The notes: generated by a model from the letters alone, not told the origin. Positions 45,417 to 54,293 are shown, numbered from the stretch's first letter. The stretch is DNA of 64,000 nt from VBOC01 sp964512655 (GCA_964512655.1 CAZEJT010000002.1:62001-126000), one strand, 5' to 3'. Made by a program: numbers and translations.

Positions 45417-45562
45417 TGGTGTCACGGTCCATACCGTGACACCACCCGGGAATCGCTGCCGGACCTGTGTAGAACTGGTGTCACGGTCCATACCGTGACA
45501 CCACCCGGGAATCGTTGCCGAACCTGCGTAGAACTGATGTCACGGTCCGTATCGTGACATCA
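45417..45562. repeat. Three 59-bp tandem copies of a 28-nt palindrome
   Basis: Arms TGGTGTCACGGT and ACCGTGACACCA, separated by CCAT, occur at 45417-45444 and 45476-45503. A variant lies at 45535-45562, with arms TGATGTCACGGT and ATCGTGACATCA. In the variant, G to A in one arm is matched by C to T in the other. An identical 28-nt copy lies at 58506-58533. The linker (CCCGGGAATCG and following) is also conserved. Confidence 0.85.
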
Positions 45563-45582
45563 GCGCCGGCTTCAGCCGGCGT
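45563..45582. repeat. REP-like hairpin after the AlbA-type gene
   Basis: GCGCCGG, loop CTTCAG, CCGGCGT: a stem of the dispersed REP type lying 9 bases beyond the stop of the AlbA-type gene. Here the flank on the minus strand is GTAC rather than GTAG. It may serve as a transcription terminator, though no T-run is seen. Confidence 0.6.
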
Positions 45583-45590
45583 ACCTCCGG

Positions 45591-46256
45591 TCAATACGCC
45601 ACATCATACGCAAGCGTGAAAAACTCTTCCTTCTCATACGTGTGGATGCGGATGACCCCGACTCTGACGAGACCCACCAGGATGCGGGAGGCCCGTCGAT
45701 CGCTTATATTGACCAGTCTTCCGAATTCCCTGACAGTGATCCTTGCATGCTGTTCAAGATGCTGGAAGAGTCTTCGCTCGTTTTCTCCGATGGCGATCTT
45801 GAGAGGGGGAGCATCGGGGTTCTCGTTCTGAAGGATTTTAACGACCTCGCGGCTCGCCATCACGGTCTTGTCGTTGACCCTGATGTAGACGCGTGTTGCC
45901 TCTCCGTTGATGTGGTCGTGCGCACCGAGAAAATAGTGCGGCTTGGTCCTGCTCTGGTCGATCTGGGCGACGATCACATCGCGCCCGTCAAAGGGGACGA
46001 TGGTGATGCCCGGTGAGATGGGGGGATCGGAGTAATCCCTTCCCGCCAGCTCGATCAACTCTACCTCCGATTTCTCGCTTTCAACCCCCACGATCGAGCC
46101 GTCGTCGTCGACCCCGAAGAGGATGATGCCTCCCTTCGTGTTCGCGAACGAAATGATGGTTCTGGCGATCTTTTCGGCCGAGGAAATCCTCCTCTTGAAC
46201 TCGATGCCGAATCCCTCCCCCTCTTCGATCAGCCGGTTGACGTCGCGATAATTCAT
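45591..46256 (-). CDS. AlbA/Schlafen-like (AlbA_2) ATP-binding regulator with winged helix
   Basis: A 221-residue protein. The AlbA_2 domain covers about 1-130, with FGIEFKRR, TIISFANTKGGIILFGVDDDG and YIRVNDKTVMAS. A C-terminal winged-helix-like part (about 155-221) carries RLVNISDRRASRILVGLVRVGVI. Such proteins are annotated as predicted transcriptional regulators or divergent-AAA4 proteins, and related domains occur in Schlafen nucleases. The function here is unknown. It stands apart from ruvX by 50 bases. Confidence 0.8.
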   Translation of the reverse strand: MNYRDVNRLIEEGEGFGIEFKRRISSAEKIARTIISFANTKGGIILFGVDDDGSIVGVESEKSEVELIELAGRDYSDPPISPGITIVPFDGRDVIVAQIDQSRTKPHYFLGAHDHINGEATRVYIRVNDKTVMASREVVKILQNENPDAPPLKIAIGENERRLFQHLEQHARITVREFGRLVNISDRRASRILVGLVRVGVIRIHTYEKEEFFTLAYDVAY

Positions 46257-46306
46257 GTCGGGGTCGATCAGGTCAAAGAACGGAACATTCCCCCCGGCGG
46301 AGCGGC

Positions 46307-46726
46307 CTACCGGCCGCGGCCGTCGAGGTAACCCTGGAGGATGAGCGCAGACGCCATCTCGTCGATCGTTCCCTTCGCGCGCCGCTTCATGGTCCCGACG
46401 TTCATGTCGAGGAGGGTCTGCCGCGCCATCCTTGACGTGAAACGCTCATCCTGCCGTACAATTTCAATGCCAAGCTCAGCCGTAAGGAGCCCGATAAATT
46501 CTTCCACTTCCTGCGCCATCCGATCCGCCTTCCCTTTCAACGTATACGGGATTCCGACGACGATCGTTTCCACCTCGAACTCAAGCGCGAGGCGCTTGAT
46601 CTCCCCGACCGCCTTCGCAGAGTTGGGGATGACGGCCACGCCCCGTGCGATGATATTCAGCGGATCGCTGACTGCGACCCCGATGCGCTTTCGTCCGTAG
46701 TCTATGCCGAGAATGCGGGCTCCCAC
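46307..46726 (-). CDS. ruvX: Holliday junction resolvase-like protein RuvX/YqgF
   Basis: A 139-residue RNase H-fold protein: GIDYGRKRIGVAVSDP holds the first catalytic Asp, VVGIPYTLKG the central strand, and DERFTSRMA the conserved DExxTS motif. Family members act in pre-16S rRNA 5' maturation and/or recombination. It lies 12 bases after the HU-like gene stop. Confidence 0.94.
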   Translation of the reverse strand: MGARILGIDYGRKRIGVAVSDPLNIIARGVAVIPNSAKAVGEIKRLALEFEVETIVVGIPYTLKGKADRMAQEVEEFIGLLTAELGIEIVRQDERFTSRMARQTLLDMNVGTMKRRAKGTIDEMASALILQGYLDGRGR

Positions 46727-46738
46727 GCGCGCCCGGCG

Positions 46739-47113
46739 TCAGTTGTTCGATGCTCGGGCGCCGGGTTCTTCCGCGGGCTCCAGCTGGCCGTCGAGCGGCT
46801 GCGAGAGAAAACCCTTCAGGAGCTTTCCCGGCTTGAAGTGGGTCTTGCGCCGCGAAGGGACGCAGATGATCTCGCCGGATTTCGGATTCCGGGCTTTGGG
46901 CTTCGACTTCGTGGGCTTGACCTCGAAAACGCCGAAATCCCGTATCTCGATCCTCAGCTCGGGATCCGCGCTCATCATGATTTCGCGCACCGCCGTAAAC
47001 ACCATCTCGGTCCACCGCGCGGAGACATTCATGTTCTCGCTTCCCGCAGCCGCGACCTTCCTGACAATGTCCCGCTTCGTGTACGTCTTCGCCCGATGAC
47101 CGTTGCTCTTCAT
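46739..47113 (-). CDS. HU/IHF-type DNA-binding protein with C-terminal tail
   Basis: 124 residues. The histone-like fold begins TYTKRDIVRKVAAA and includes IRDFGVFEVKPTKSKPKARNP (beta-arm region) and the KPGKLLK end motif. A Pro/Glu-rich tail of about 20 residues follows. The arm proline region ARNPKSGE is conserved. HU-like proteins bend DNA. Being placed between relA/spoT and ruvX, 13 bases after relA ends, suggests cotranscription. Confidence 0.88.
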   Translation of the reverse strand: MKSNGHRAKTYTKRDIVRKVAAAGSENMNVSARWTEMVFTAVREIMMSADPELRIEIRDFGVFEVKPTKSKPKARNPKSGEIICVPSRRKTHFKPGKLLKGFLSQPLDGQLEPAEEPGARASNN

Positions 47114-47126
47114 ACGTTCCCCTTTC

Positions 47127-49310
47127 CTACTCCATCAGGCGGTCTGCCCGATAGACGCCCTTGATTTTGCGAAGTTTTTCGATGACCCTGCCCAGGTGGT
47201 CTGTGTTTTTCACTCCGATGATGATCGTTCCCTCGAATATTTTGTCCTTCGTGTCGATCTTGACACCGCGTATGTTCGTGTTCTGGTACGTTGAAATTGC
47301 GTGCGTGATGTCGTTGAGCATTCCCGTCCGGTCATCTCCCGAGATCCGGATGGCGGCGGGGTATTCGACCCCGTTCGCGGAAGGCCAACCGACCTCTACG
47401 ATCCGCCGCGGATCGGCAGCCATCATCCCGACGAGGTTCTTGCACGCTTTCACGTGGATCTTGAGCCCTTCTCCCTGCGTGACGAATCCGACGATCTCAT
47501 CGCCGGGGATCGGATTGCAGCACTTCGCATAGCTGTGCATGAAGTTGTCGCTGCTGCCGAAGAGGGTGATCCCTCCGGTGATGCTCCGCGCTGTTGTCAG
47601 GAACCGGTTGAACAGACCCGGGCTTTTCTGCTCTCCTGCCGTTTCGGGGGCCGTATGCTTAAGCTTCAGCTCGATTTCGTGCAGGACCGCCTCGGGGTTC
47701 ACCTCCTCGCGGTGGATCTTGACGAAAAAGTCCTTGAGATCGTCGATCTTGAAATCATGCACGTACCGTATCAGGTCGTCGTCGCTGAGGTGAAGCTTGA
47801 ATTTCTTCGCCCGTTTCTCCCACTGCTCCCGCCCCTCCTCAACCGCCTTGCGTTCCTCTTCTTTCACCCACTTGCGCACCTGCGCCTTGGCCTTATGCGT
47901 GACCACAAACTGATCCCAGTCCGCCTTGGGGGTCTGATTTTTCGATGTAATGATCTCCACCTGATCGCCGCTCCGCAGCTGCGAGTCGAGAGGCACGATG
48001 CGGCCGTTGACCTTCGCGCTCAGCGTATGGAACCCGACATTCGTATGCACGGCGAACGCGAAGTCGACGGGCGTGGAGCCTTTTGGAAGGATCTTCAGCT
48101 CCCCCTTCGGGGTGAAAAGATAGATCTCGTCTTGGTACAGATTGAGCTTGAAGCTCTCCATGAGCTGCTTCGCGGGTGCCTCCTCATCGGCATGCTCAAA
48201 TATCTCGCGCACCCACGAGATCCAGTTCTCGAGCTCCTCATCCAGCGTGGAGAGGTTTTCCTTGTACTTCCAATGGGCGGCTACTCCCTGCTCGGCGATC
48301 TCGTGCATCGCGCGCGTACGGATCTGCATTTCCACCATCTTCCCTTCCGGGCCGATCACGGTGGCGTGGATTGAGCGGTAGCCGTTTTTCTTCGGCACCG
48401 AGATATAGTTTTTGAACCGTTCGGGAATCGGAATGTAGATCGACGAGAGGATGCCGTAGGCCGTGAAGCAGTCGTTTTCGTTTTCCGTGTCGAGGATGAT
48501 CCGCACGGCGAAGAGGTCGTAAATCTCGTCGAGCGGCTTTCCCCTGCTCACCATCTTGTTATGGATGCTGAAGAGATGCTTCGGGCGCCCTTCGATCTCG
48601 AATTTCATCCCCTCCTCCTTGATCCTCTTCTCAAGCGGCACCGTGAACTTGCGGATGTACGTTTCCCGTTCCTTGCGCCGGGCTTTCAGCTGGTGGGCGA
48701 TGTTCTCGTATTCCTCGGGATGGAGGTACTTGAACGCAAGGTCTTCGAGCTCCCACTTGATCCTGGCCAGACCGAAGCGGTGGGCGAACGGAGCATAGAT
48801 ATCGATCGTCTCCTTTGCCAGCCTGACTTGCTTTTCGGGGGGGAGATACTGCAGCGTGCGCATGTTGTGCAGACGGTCGGCGAACTTGAGGAGCATGACC
48901 CGGATGTCGTTCACCATGGAAAGAAGCATCTTCCGGTAGCTCTCCGCCTGCGTTACCTCATGACTTCGGAAAATATCGGAGATTTTCGTTGCCCCGTCCA
49001 CGATATCCGCGATCGTATCCCCGAATTCCTGGCGGATATCCTTTATGGCGTATTCCGTGTCTTCAGCGACGTCGTGGAGAAGCGCCGACGCAACCGAAAC
49101 GTCATCCAGGGGGATTTCTCTGGCGACTACCATCGCCACTTCGTAGGGGTGATTGAAGAAGGGATCGCCCGAGGCCCTGATATCATTTCTGTGGGCCTCG
49201 AGGCTGAACTCAAACGCCCTCCGGATCAGATCTTCATTGACGGTGCGAAGGTTCTTCCGGCAGACAAGAAGGAGATCTTCCAGCTTCTTTTTGTACATTC
49301 CGTCGCGCAT
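47127..49310 (-). CDS. relA: Bifunctional (p)ppGpp synthetase/hydrolase RelA/SpoT
   Basis: A 727-residue long RSH enzyme. The HD hydrolase domain is intact (HPYEVA, LLHDVAEDT), so hydrolysis is expected. The synthetase domain shows FKNYISVPKKNGYRSIHATV and EMQIRTRAMHEIAE. TGS (LYQDEIYLFTPKGELKILPKGSTPVDFAF) and C-terminal ACT domains follow. It makes and degrades the stringent-response alarmone. It leads the relA-HU-ruvX run from its own near-consensus promoter. Confidence 0.96.
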   Translation of the reverse strand: MRDGMYKKKLEDLLLVCRKNLRTVNEDLIRRAFEFSLEAHRNDIRASGDPFFNHPYEVAMVVAREIPLDDVSVASALLHDVAEDTEYAIKDIRQEFGDTIADIVDGATKISDIFRSHEVTQAESYRKMLLSMVNDIRVMLLKFADRLHNMRTLQYLPPEKQVRLAKETIDIYAPFAHRFGLARIKWELEDLAFKYLHPEEYENIAHQLKARRKERETYIRKFTVPLEKRIKEEGMKFEIEGRPKHLFSIHNKMVSRGKPLDEIYDLFAVRIILDTENENDCFTAYGILSSIYIPIPERFKNYISVPKKNGYRSIHATVIGPEGKMVEMQIRTRAMHEIAEQGVAAHWKYKENLSTLDEELENWISWVREIFEHADEEAPAKQLMESFKLNLYQDEIYLFTPKGELKILPKGSTPVDFAFAVHTNVGFHTLSAKVNGRIVPLDSQLRSGDQVEIITSKNQTPKADWDQFVVTHKAKAQVRKWVKEEERKAVEEGREQWEKRAKKFKLHLSDDDLIRYVHDFKIDDLKDFFVKIHREEVNPEAVLHEIELKLKHTAPETAGEQKSPGLFNRFLTTARSITGGITLFGSSDNFMHSYAKCCNPIPGDEIVGFVTQGEGLKIHVKACKNLVGMMAADPRRIVEVGWPSANGVEYPAAIRISGDDRTGMLNDITHAISTYQNTNIRGVKIDTKDKIFEGTIIIGVKNTDHLGRVIEKLRKIKGVYRADRLME

Positions 49311-49381
49311 GACCGGCCGTCATCAGCCCGGGAGGATTCTGTGAGTGTAAGTTCTTAAAATGCTCGACTTGCTTTCTTTGA

Positions 49382-49410
49382 AATATACTCTCATACCCGT
49401 TGAATGTCAA
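49382..49410 (-). promoter_or_regulatory. Near-consensus promoter of relA/spoT
   Basis: TTGACA (49405-49410), 17 bases, TATATT (49382-49387) on the minus strand. This is the best sigma70-like match in the window, giving a leader of about 65 bases. Confidence 0.75.
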
Positions 49411-49447
49411 GAAACCAGTGTTCCCCATGCGCCTCCACCACATCCCG

Positions 49448-49470
49448 TAGCCGCGGGCTTCAGCCCGCGT
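49448..49470 (+). repeat. Single GTAG-headed REP hairpin
   Basis: GTAG at 49447-49450 is followed by stem GCGGG, loop CTTCAG, stem CCCGC, and flanking GT. It lies in the 298-base divergent gap between relA and amrA. No other feature is seen there beyond the relA promoter. Confidence 0.7.
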
Positions 49471-49608
49471 AACGCCTCGCTGAGGGAATGATAGTGAACC
49501 TTGCACACTCTGGCCATGCCTGTCTGCTCGAAGCATTCCGTTTGCGAACTTTGTATCTAAGACGGATTTTGCGTAAGTTTTCGCAGATTCGTAGCGGACT
49601 CGGGAGCT

Positions 49609-50148
49609 GTGCTGACAGATTCGGAGAAACAATTTCTGCTCCGGCTGGCGCGTTCCTCACTTGAGTCGGCGGTCAGGCGAACGCCCCTGCCACCGCTCGG
49701 CCCTTGCGACGCATCGCTGCTCGAGCCGAGGGGAGCGTTCGTGACCCTCCGGGAAGGAGGCGAGCTCCGTGGATGCATCGGATATGTCGACGCGGTCAAG
49801 CCGCTCGCACACACCGTACGGGAAGTAACGGCAAAAGCAGCCCTCGAGGATGTCCGGTTCCCTCCCGTGGGACCCGATGAATTGCCCGGAATCGGCATAG
49901 AGATCTCGGTACTTTCGCCGCTTTCGCGCCTGGACGAGATTGCCGGAATTGAGCTTGGAACGCACGGACTTATGATCGAATTCGAGAAGTACCGGGGGCT
50001 CCTCCTGCCGCAGGTCCCCCTTGAGCATGGATGGGACCGGGAAACTTTTCTCTCCCAAACCGCGAAGAAAGCGGGCCTCCCCTCCTCTATCTGGAAGCAT
50101 CGCGAGGCCCGGACCTATACGTTCACGGCAGATATCTTTTCTGAGTGA
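49609..50148 (+). CDS. amrA: AMMECR1 family protein (AmmeMemoRadiSam system protein A)
   Basis: 179 residues starting at GTG 49609, with a GGGAG box only 2-3 bases upstream (tight). The family signature ELRGCIGYV is at about 53-61. GIGIEISVLSPL and a C-terminal TFLSQTAKKAGLPSSIWK segment match AMMECR1. The molecular activity of the family is not firmly known. It overlaps amrB as GTGA. Confidence 0.9.
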   Translation: MLTDSEKQFLLRLARSSLESAVRRTPLPPLGPCDASLLEPRGAFVTLREGGELRGCIGYVDAVKPLAHTVREVTAKAALEDVRFPPVGPDELPGIGIEISVLSPLSRLDEIAGIELGTHGLMIEFEKYRGLLLPQVPLEHGWDRETFLSQTAKKAGLPSSIWKHREARTYTFTADIFSE

Positions 50149-50984
50149 CCTCACCCGGCAGACTCATGCGCGAACCCGCGGTCGCGGGCACCTTTTACCC
50201 GGGGAATCCCGGCTCACTCGGCACGCTGATCGATACACTCCTCTCGGGCGCGAAAAGCGGACGCCGCACCGGATCCATTGCGGGGATGATTCTTCCGCAC
50301 GCCGGATACGCGTACTCGGGGCACGCTGCTTCGCTTGGGTATGTCCTCCTCACCGGCAACGAGTTCGACCGGGTGGTCATCGTTTCCCCGAGCCACCGGG
50401 AGTATTTCGACGGCATCTCGGTCTATGACGGAGACGGATACCGGACTCCCCTCGGCGATCTCCTCGTGGATGAGCAGGCCAGGCGGGAGCTTGCCGAAGG
50501 CGATCCTGTCATCGGCGCCTCCTCCCTCGGACACCGGCAGGAACACGCAATCGAAGTGCATCTGCCGTTCCTCCAAAAGGTTCTCGGAGATGTGCGGATC
50601 GTCCCGATCGTGATGGGGGAACAGAAGCGCGAATACTGCCTCCACCTCGGGAAGCGGCTTGCAGAAGTGTTCACCGGCACCAGGACGCTCTTCATCGCAA
50701 GCAGCGATCTCTCGCATTATCATTCGTACCAGGAGGCGGAATCGCTCGACAGCGTCACGATCGGTGACGTTGAACGGTTCGATTACGAGACGCTCCTGAG
50801 CGACCTGGAAGCGGAGCGAACCGAGGCGTGCGGAGGCGGACCGATGGCGGCGGTCCTCGCCGCGACCCGCCGGCTTGGCGCGAACAGAGCCGAGATTCTC
50901 TGCCACTGCAACTCGGGCGACGTCACCGGCGATCACACAAGCGTCGTAGGATACCTCTCGTCGGTACTATTGACTAGAAACTGA
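50145..50984 (+). CDS. amrB: Memo family protein (AmmeMemoRadiSam system protein B)
   Basis: 279 residues from GTG 50145; an in-frame ATG is 21 bases downstream. Memo-type metal site residues appear in ILPHAGYAYSG, VSPSHREYF, GHRQEHAIEVHLPFL and IASSDLSHYH. GGGPMAAVLAA near the end is conserved. AmrA, AmrB and a radical SAM protein AmrS commonly form one locus; no AmrS gene is next to these two. The reaction is not settled. Confidence 0.92.
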   Translation: MTSPGRLMREPAVAGTFYPGNPGSLGTLIDTLLSGAKSGRRTGSIAGMILPHAGYAYSGHAASLGYVLLTGNEFDRVVIVSPSHREYFDGISVYDGDGYRTPLGDLLVDEQARRELAEGDPVIGASSLGHRQEHAIEVHLPFLQKVLGDVRIVPIVMGEQKREYCLHLGKRLAEVFTGTRTLFIASSDLSHYHSYQEAESLDSVTIGDVERFDYETLLSDLEAERTEACGGGPMAAVLAATRRLGANRAEILCHCNSGDVTGDHTSVVGYLSSVLLTRN

Positions 50985-50990
50985 CCCGGG

Positions 50991-51941
50991 ATGCCCGCAT
51001 CGCGTTTTCCCAGGGTTGCGATTGTCGGCGCCGGCGCGGTGGGTTCTTCGATCGGCCGGGCGCTGCATGAGAGCGGTTATCCCGTCGTTTCAGTCATCAG
51101 CAGGACCGGCAAGGACGCGGTGTCGCTCGCCCGGGAAGTCAAATGCAGAAGGGCGTCGACTGAGATCGGGGACTTGCCTGCGGAGACCGACATCCTCCTT
51201 CTCACGCTTCCGGACGGAGCCATCGGCCCTGTTGCCGCGCAGGTCGCGAAGCTGAAATCCCTGAAATTTGGAAGGCTCTTCGCGGCGCACTGCTCCGGCG
51301 TGCATTCAGCCGGTATTCTGCAGCCTATCCGGCGGCGCGGCGCGCTTGTCGCGTCAATGCATCCGATTCAGACGTTTCCCTCGGGGAGAAGCCGGGGCGC
51401 TCAGCGCGCGAAGCTCCGGGGAATCTCCTTTGGAATCGAGGGAGAAGAAGGGGCTTTGAGGCGCGCGGAGCGCATTGTTGCCGATCTTGGAGCGCGGGCT
51501 CTGGTGATCGCGACAGAGTTGAAACCGCTCTACCATGCTGCGTGCGTCTTCGCATCGAACTACATGATGGTGCAGTTGAACGCGATAAGCGAACTGACAG
51601 CATGTATCGGGAATCCGGCTCCCTGGCACGAAATGTTCGGCCCGCTGATGACCGCCACGATTGAGAACGCGGTGCGAGCCACGCCCGCCGCCTCGCTCAC
51701 CGGTCCAATCATCCGCGGAGATTTTTCCACGGTAGAGCTGCACCTTGCGGCGCTCTCATCATACGCCCCTCAATTTCTTCCCCTCTATATTTCCGCGGGG
51801 ATCGAGGTGGCGAGGGTGGGGAGGGAACGGGGGAGCATCGGCCCGGAGGAATTCGGGGAGATCGTCGGCCGGTTCAGAAAATTTCTGAAGGGCCGTTCAT
51901 TCAGCATCGTCGGCAGAAACATCAGGAAGGACAAACGTTGA
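50991..51941 (+). CDS. Rossmann-like / DUF2520 dehydrogenase-fold protein
   Basis: 316 residues. The NAD(P)-binding motif VAIVGAGAVGSSIGRAL (8-24) leads a Rossmann domain, followed by LLLTLPDGAI, HCSGVHSAG and SMHPIQTF. A DUF2520 helical domain (about 190-300; LYHAACVFASNYMM) follows, as in 6-phosphogluconate-dehydrogenase-like folds. The substrate is unknown. It lies 6 bases after amrB and overlaps the next gene by TTGA. Confidence 0.9.
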   Translation: MPASRFPRVAIVGAGAVGSSIGRALHESGYPVVSVISRTGKDAVSLAREVKCRRASTEIGDLPAETDILLLTLPDGAIGPVAAQVAKLKSLKFGRLFAAHCSGVHSAGILQPIRRRGALVASMHPIQTFPSGRSRGAQRAKLRGISFGIEGEEGALRRAERIVADLGARALVIATELKPLYHAACVFASNYMMVQLNAISELTACIGNPAPWHEMFGPLMTATIENAVRATPAASLTGPIIRGDFSTVELHLAALSSYAPQFLPLYISAGIEVARVGRERGSIGPEEFGEIVGRFRKFLKGRSFSIVGRNIRKDKR

Positions 51942-53005
51942 AAGCACTCATAGCGAGCGGAGGACGCGGCACGAGGCTCAGACCGCTCACCCACACGCAG
52001 AACAAGCATCTGATCCCCATCGCGAACAAACCGATCCTCCATTATGCCATCGAGGCTGCGGTGGATGCGGGCATCAAACAGATCGGGATCGTCTGCAACG
52101 CCGATAGCGACGAGGTTCAGAAGGCGATCGGGAACGGCAAGCGGTGGAATGCGCGGATCACCTACATCCCGCAGAAAGCGCCGCTGGGGCTTGCCCATGT
52201 CGTGAAGATCGCCGAGAAATTTATCCGGAAGGATCCCTTCATTTTCTATCTGGGCGACAACATGGTCGTCGGAGGCGTCAAGAGGTTCATCGAGGAGTTC
52301 GAGCGAAGCGGTTGCAACTGCTTCCTCACGCTCTCGAAGGTGAAAGACCCTGAGCGCTTCGGTGTTCCCGAGATCAAAAACGGAAGGATTGTTCGCGTCG
52401 AAGAGAAACCCCGGAAGCCCAGGAGCCGGTTTGCGGTCGCGGGGATCTATATCTACGACCATCACATCTTCGAGGCGGCCCGGAGGATCAAGCCGAGCAA
52501 GCGCGGCGAGCTCGAGATCTCCGACGCGCATCAGTACCTGATCGACAAGGGGTACAAGGTGGGCTTCAGCGAGATCACGGGGTGGTGGAAAGACACGGGA
52601 AAACCCTCGGATCTGCTCGAGGCGAACAGGCTCGTGCTCGACAACATCCAGCCCGGGCTCGACGGGAAGGTGGATGCGACATCCACTGTCGCGGGAAAGG
52701 TCCGGCTGGAGGAGGGATCGAGTGTGATCAACAGCGTAATTCGCGGCCCAGCCATCATCGGGAAGGGCTGCACGATCGAGAACAGCTATGTCGGGCCCTT
52801 CACCGCGATCGGCGACCGGACGCACATCCGCAATTCCGAAGTCGAATACAGCATCGTCCTGCGCGACTGCAGGGTGCTCGACGTGCGCATTCGCATCGAG
52901 GGGAGCATTCTCGGGAACGACGTAGAGATCGTGGACGCAATCGGAAAGCCCCACGTGCACCGCTTCATGATCGGCGACCAGAGCCGCGTCGAGGTGGCGT
53001 GGTAA
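51938..53005 (+). CDS. rfbA: Glucose-1-phosphate thymidylyltransferase, long (beta-helix) form
   Basis: 355 residues from TTG 51938, chosen because it overlaps the previous stop and begins exactly at the domain (KALIASGGRGTRLRPLTHT). Nucleotide-binding GGRGTRLRP and the sugar-site segments FIFYLGDNMV and EKPRKPRS are present. The C-terminal third (about 245-340) is a left-handed beta-helix with hexapeptide-like repeats (VINSVIRGPAIIGKG). It makes dTDP-glucose; a UDP- or other NDP-specific enzyme cannot be excluded. It may feed surface-glycan synthesis. Confidence 0.87.
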   Translation: MKALIASGGRGTRLRPLTHTQNKHLIPIANKPILHYAIEAAVDAGIKQIGIVCNADSDEVQKAIGNGKRWNARITYIPQKAPLGLAHVVKIAEKFIRKDPFIFYLGDNMVVGGVKRFIEEFERSGCNCFLTLSKVKDPERFGVPEIKNGRIVRVEEKPRKPRSRFAVAGIYIYDHHIFEAARRIKPSKRGELEISDAHQYLIDKGYKVGFSEITGWWKDTGKPSDLLEANRLVLDNIQPGLDGKVDATSTVAGKVRLEEGSSVINSVIRGPAIIGKGCTIENSYVGPFTAIGDRTHIRNSEVEYSIVLRDCRVLDVRIRIEGSILGNDVEIVDAIGKPHVHRFMIGDQSRVEVAW

Positions 53006-53790
53006 CGGCAGGGTTCAGCACGCTCCTTTTCACGGTCAGAGAGCGCATCGCGTTCGTAACGCTCAACCGGCCTGAGAAGCTGAACGCGATCAACGCCCTC
53101 TGCAAGGAGGAATTGACGCGTGTTCTCGCCGCCATCCGTTCCGATCCTCAGGTCGACGCTGTCATCGTGACGGGGGCCGGCGAGAAGGCGTTCGCCGCGG
53201 GAACGGATATCGCAGAACTTTCCGGTCTTACTCCGGCATCCGGGAAAGAGTTTTCCCTCAAAGGTCAGACGGTATTCGATCTCATCCAGCACCTCGGAAA
53301 GCCTGTCATCGCAGCCGTCAACGGCTATGCGCTCGGCGGGGGCTGTGAGCTCGCGATCGCGTGCCATCTCCGGCTGGCGTCGGAAAATGCATCATTCGGC
53401 CAGCCCGAGGTGAAGCTGGGTATCATTCCGGGCTACGGAGGGACGCAACGGCTGCCGCGCCTCATCGGCGCCGCGAGAGCCTCCGAAATGATCCTGACCG
53501 GACGCTCGATCGATGCCCGTGAGGCGCTGAGCATCGGATTGGTCAACGCCGTCGTGCCGCTCCCGCGACTCCTTCCCGACGCGGAGGCGCTTGCCAGATC
53601 GATTCTCTCGAACGGCCAGGTGGCTGTCCGAATGGCTCTGAAGGCCGTGAATATCTCCATGGAGATACCGCTGAGCGAGGGCCTGAAGGTCGAGGCCTCG
53701 ATGTTCGGCGAATGCTGCGCGACGAGCGACTTCGGGGAGGGTGTGAAGGCGTTTTTGGAAAAGCGAAAACCGGGGTTCACCGGGCGATGA
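52999..53790 (+). CDS. Enoyl-CoA hydratase/isomerase (crotonase family)
   Basis: The start is GTG 52999, 7 bases inside the previous gene, giving 263 residues (the usual 260). The frame is open another 139 codons upstream but only as a shadow of rfbA. The crotonase core shows LNRPEKLNAIN, the oxyanion segment AAGTDIAEL, and both catalytic Glu candidates in GGGCELA and QPEVKLGIIPGYGGTQRL. It hydrates 2-enoyl-CoA in fatty-acid oxidation; the context does not define the chain. Confidence 0.9.
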   Translation: MVTAGFSTLLFTVRERIAFVTLNRPEKLNAINALCKEELTRVLAAIRSDPQVDAVIVTGAGEKAFAAGTDIAELSGLTPASGKEFSLKGQTVFDLIQHLGKPVIAAVNGYALGGGCELAIACHLRLASENASFGQPEVKLGIIPGYGGTQRLPRLIGAARASEMILTGRSIDAREALSIGLVNAVVPLPRLLPDAEALARSILSNGQVAVRMALKAVNISMEIPLSEGLKVEASMFGECCATSDFGEGVKAFLEKRKPGFTGR

Positions 53791-54293
53791 GCGCCGCCGC
53801 CCTTCTGCATCGTCCGGTCATCGTGCGCGCGGTGATTTCGCTCCTTCTCGGGCTCACCGCGGCCGGGCTCTTCTTCCTCAACCGCATGAGCCTGACGCGA
53901 CCCGAGGAAAACCGGTCGCGGAGCGAGCCGCCCGCCCCTCTCCCCGGGGCACTGGCGGGGCGAATCGACCGCGAGGTGGATTCCGTTCTTGTTCGGTTCG
54001 GTATCGATGCGTCATGGTCGAGAAAGAAGGAAGTTGAAATCCCCAACTCGCAGTTCGTGCGCATCGAGCGAAGGGTTCTGATCCCGAAGGATCTCGCCAC
54101 CGTTGTGATGAACGAGGCATTTAATGCCATGGCGAAGCGGTTCAACGGCCGGGCCGTGGCGTCGGAGAATCTGCGCGAGAACCACGTGACGATCCATATC
54201 GAAGTGGACGGATCGGTGATCGAGACGATCATCCTGCGCCCTACCGCCAACCTGCGGCCCGGCGCCAAACCACGCGTACAACCAAAGGTCTAA
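53787..54293 (+). CDS. Unknown protein with one N-terminal membrane segment
   Basis: 168 residues from the ATG at 53787, which overlaps the hydratase stop as ATGA. A hydrophobic helix (about 12-31) is followed by a Pro/Glu-rich linker and a soluble domain with the strand pattern FVRIERRVLIPKDLATVVMNEAF and HVTIHIEVDGSVIETIIL. The layout suggests a membrane-anchored extracytoplasmic domain. I do not recognise a family. Confidence 0.7.
   Translation: MSAAALLHRPVIVRAVISLLLGLTAAGLFFLNRMSLTRPEENRSRSEPPAPLPGALAGRIDREVDSVLVRFGIDASWSRKKEVEIPNSQFVRIERRVLIPKDLATVVMNEAFNAMAKRFNGRAVASENLRENHVTIHIEVDGSVIETIILRPTANLRPGAKPRVQPKV

Noticed and set aside
45417..45562. Possible CRISPR array (regular 59-bp spacing, palindromic repeats)
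   Set aside because: The intervening sequences are near copies of each other rather than unique spacers, only three units exist, and no cas gene is nearby.
47301..48374. 357-codon plus-strand ORF
   Set aside because: Antisense to the synthetase and TGS regions of relA/spoT; no domain, and it is a by-product of high GC.
51785..52960. 391-codon minus-strand ORF
   Set aside because: Antisense to rfbA with no recognisable motif.
52582..52998. N-terminal extension of the enoyl-CoA hydratase frame
   Set aside because: It lies inside rfbA, has Arg/Gly-rich shadow composition, and the crotonase domain begins right after GTG 52999.
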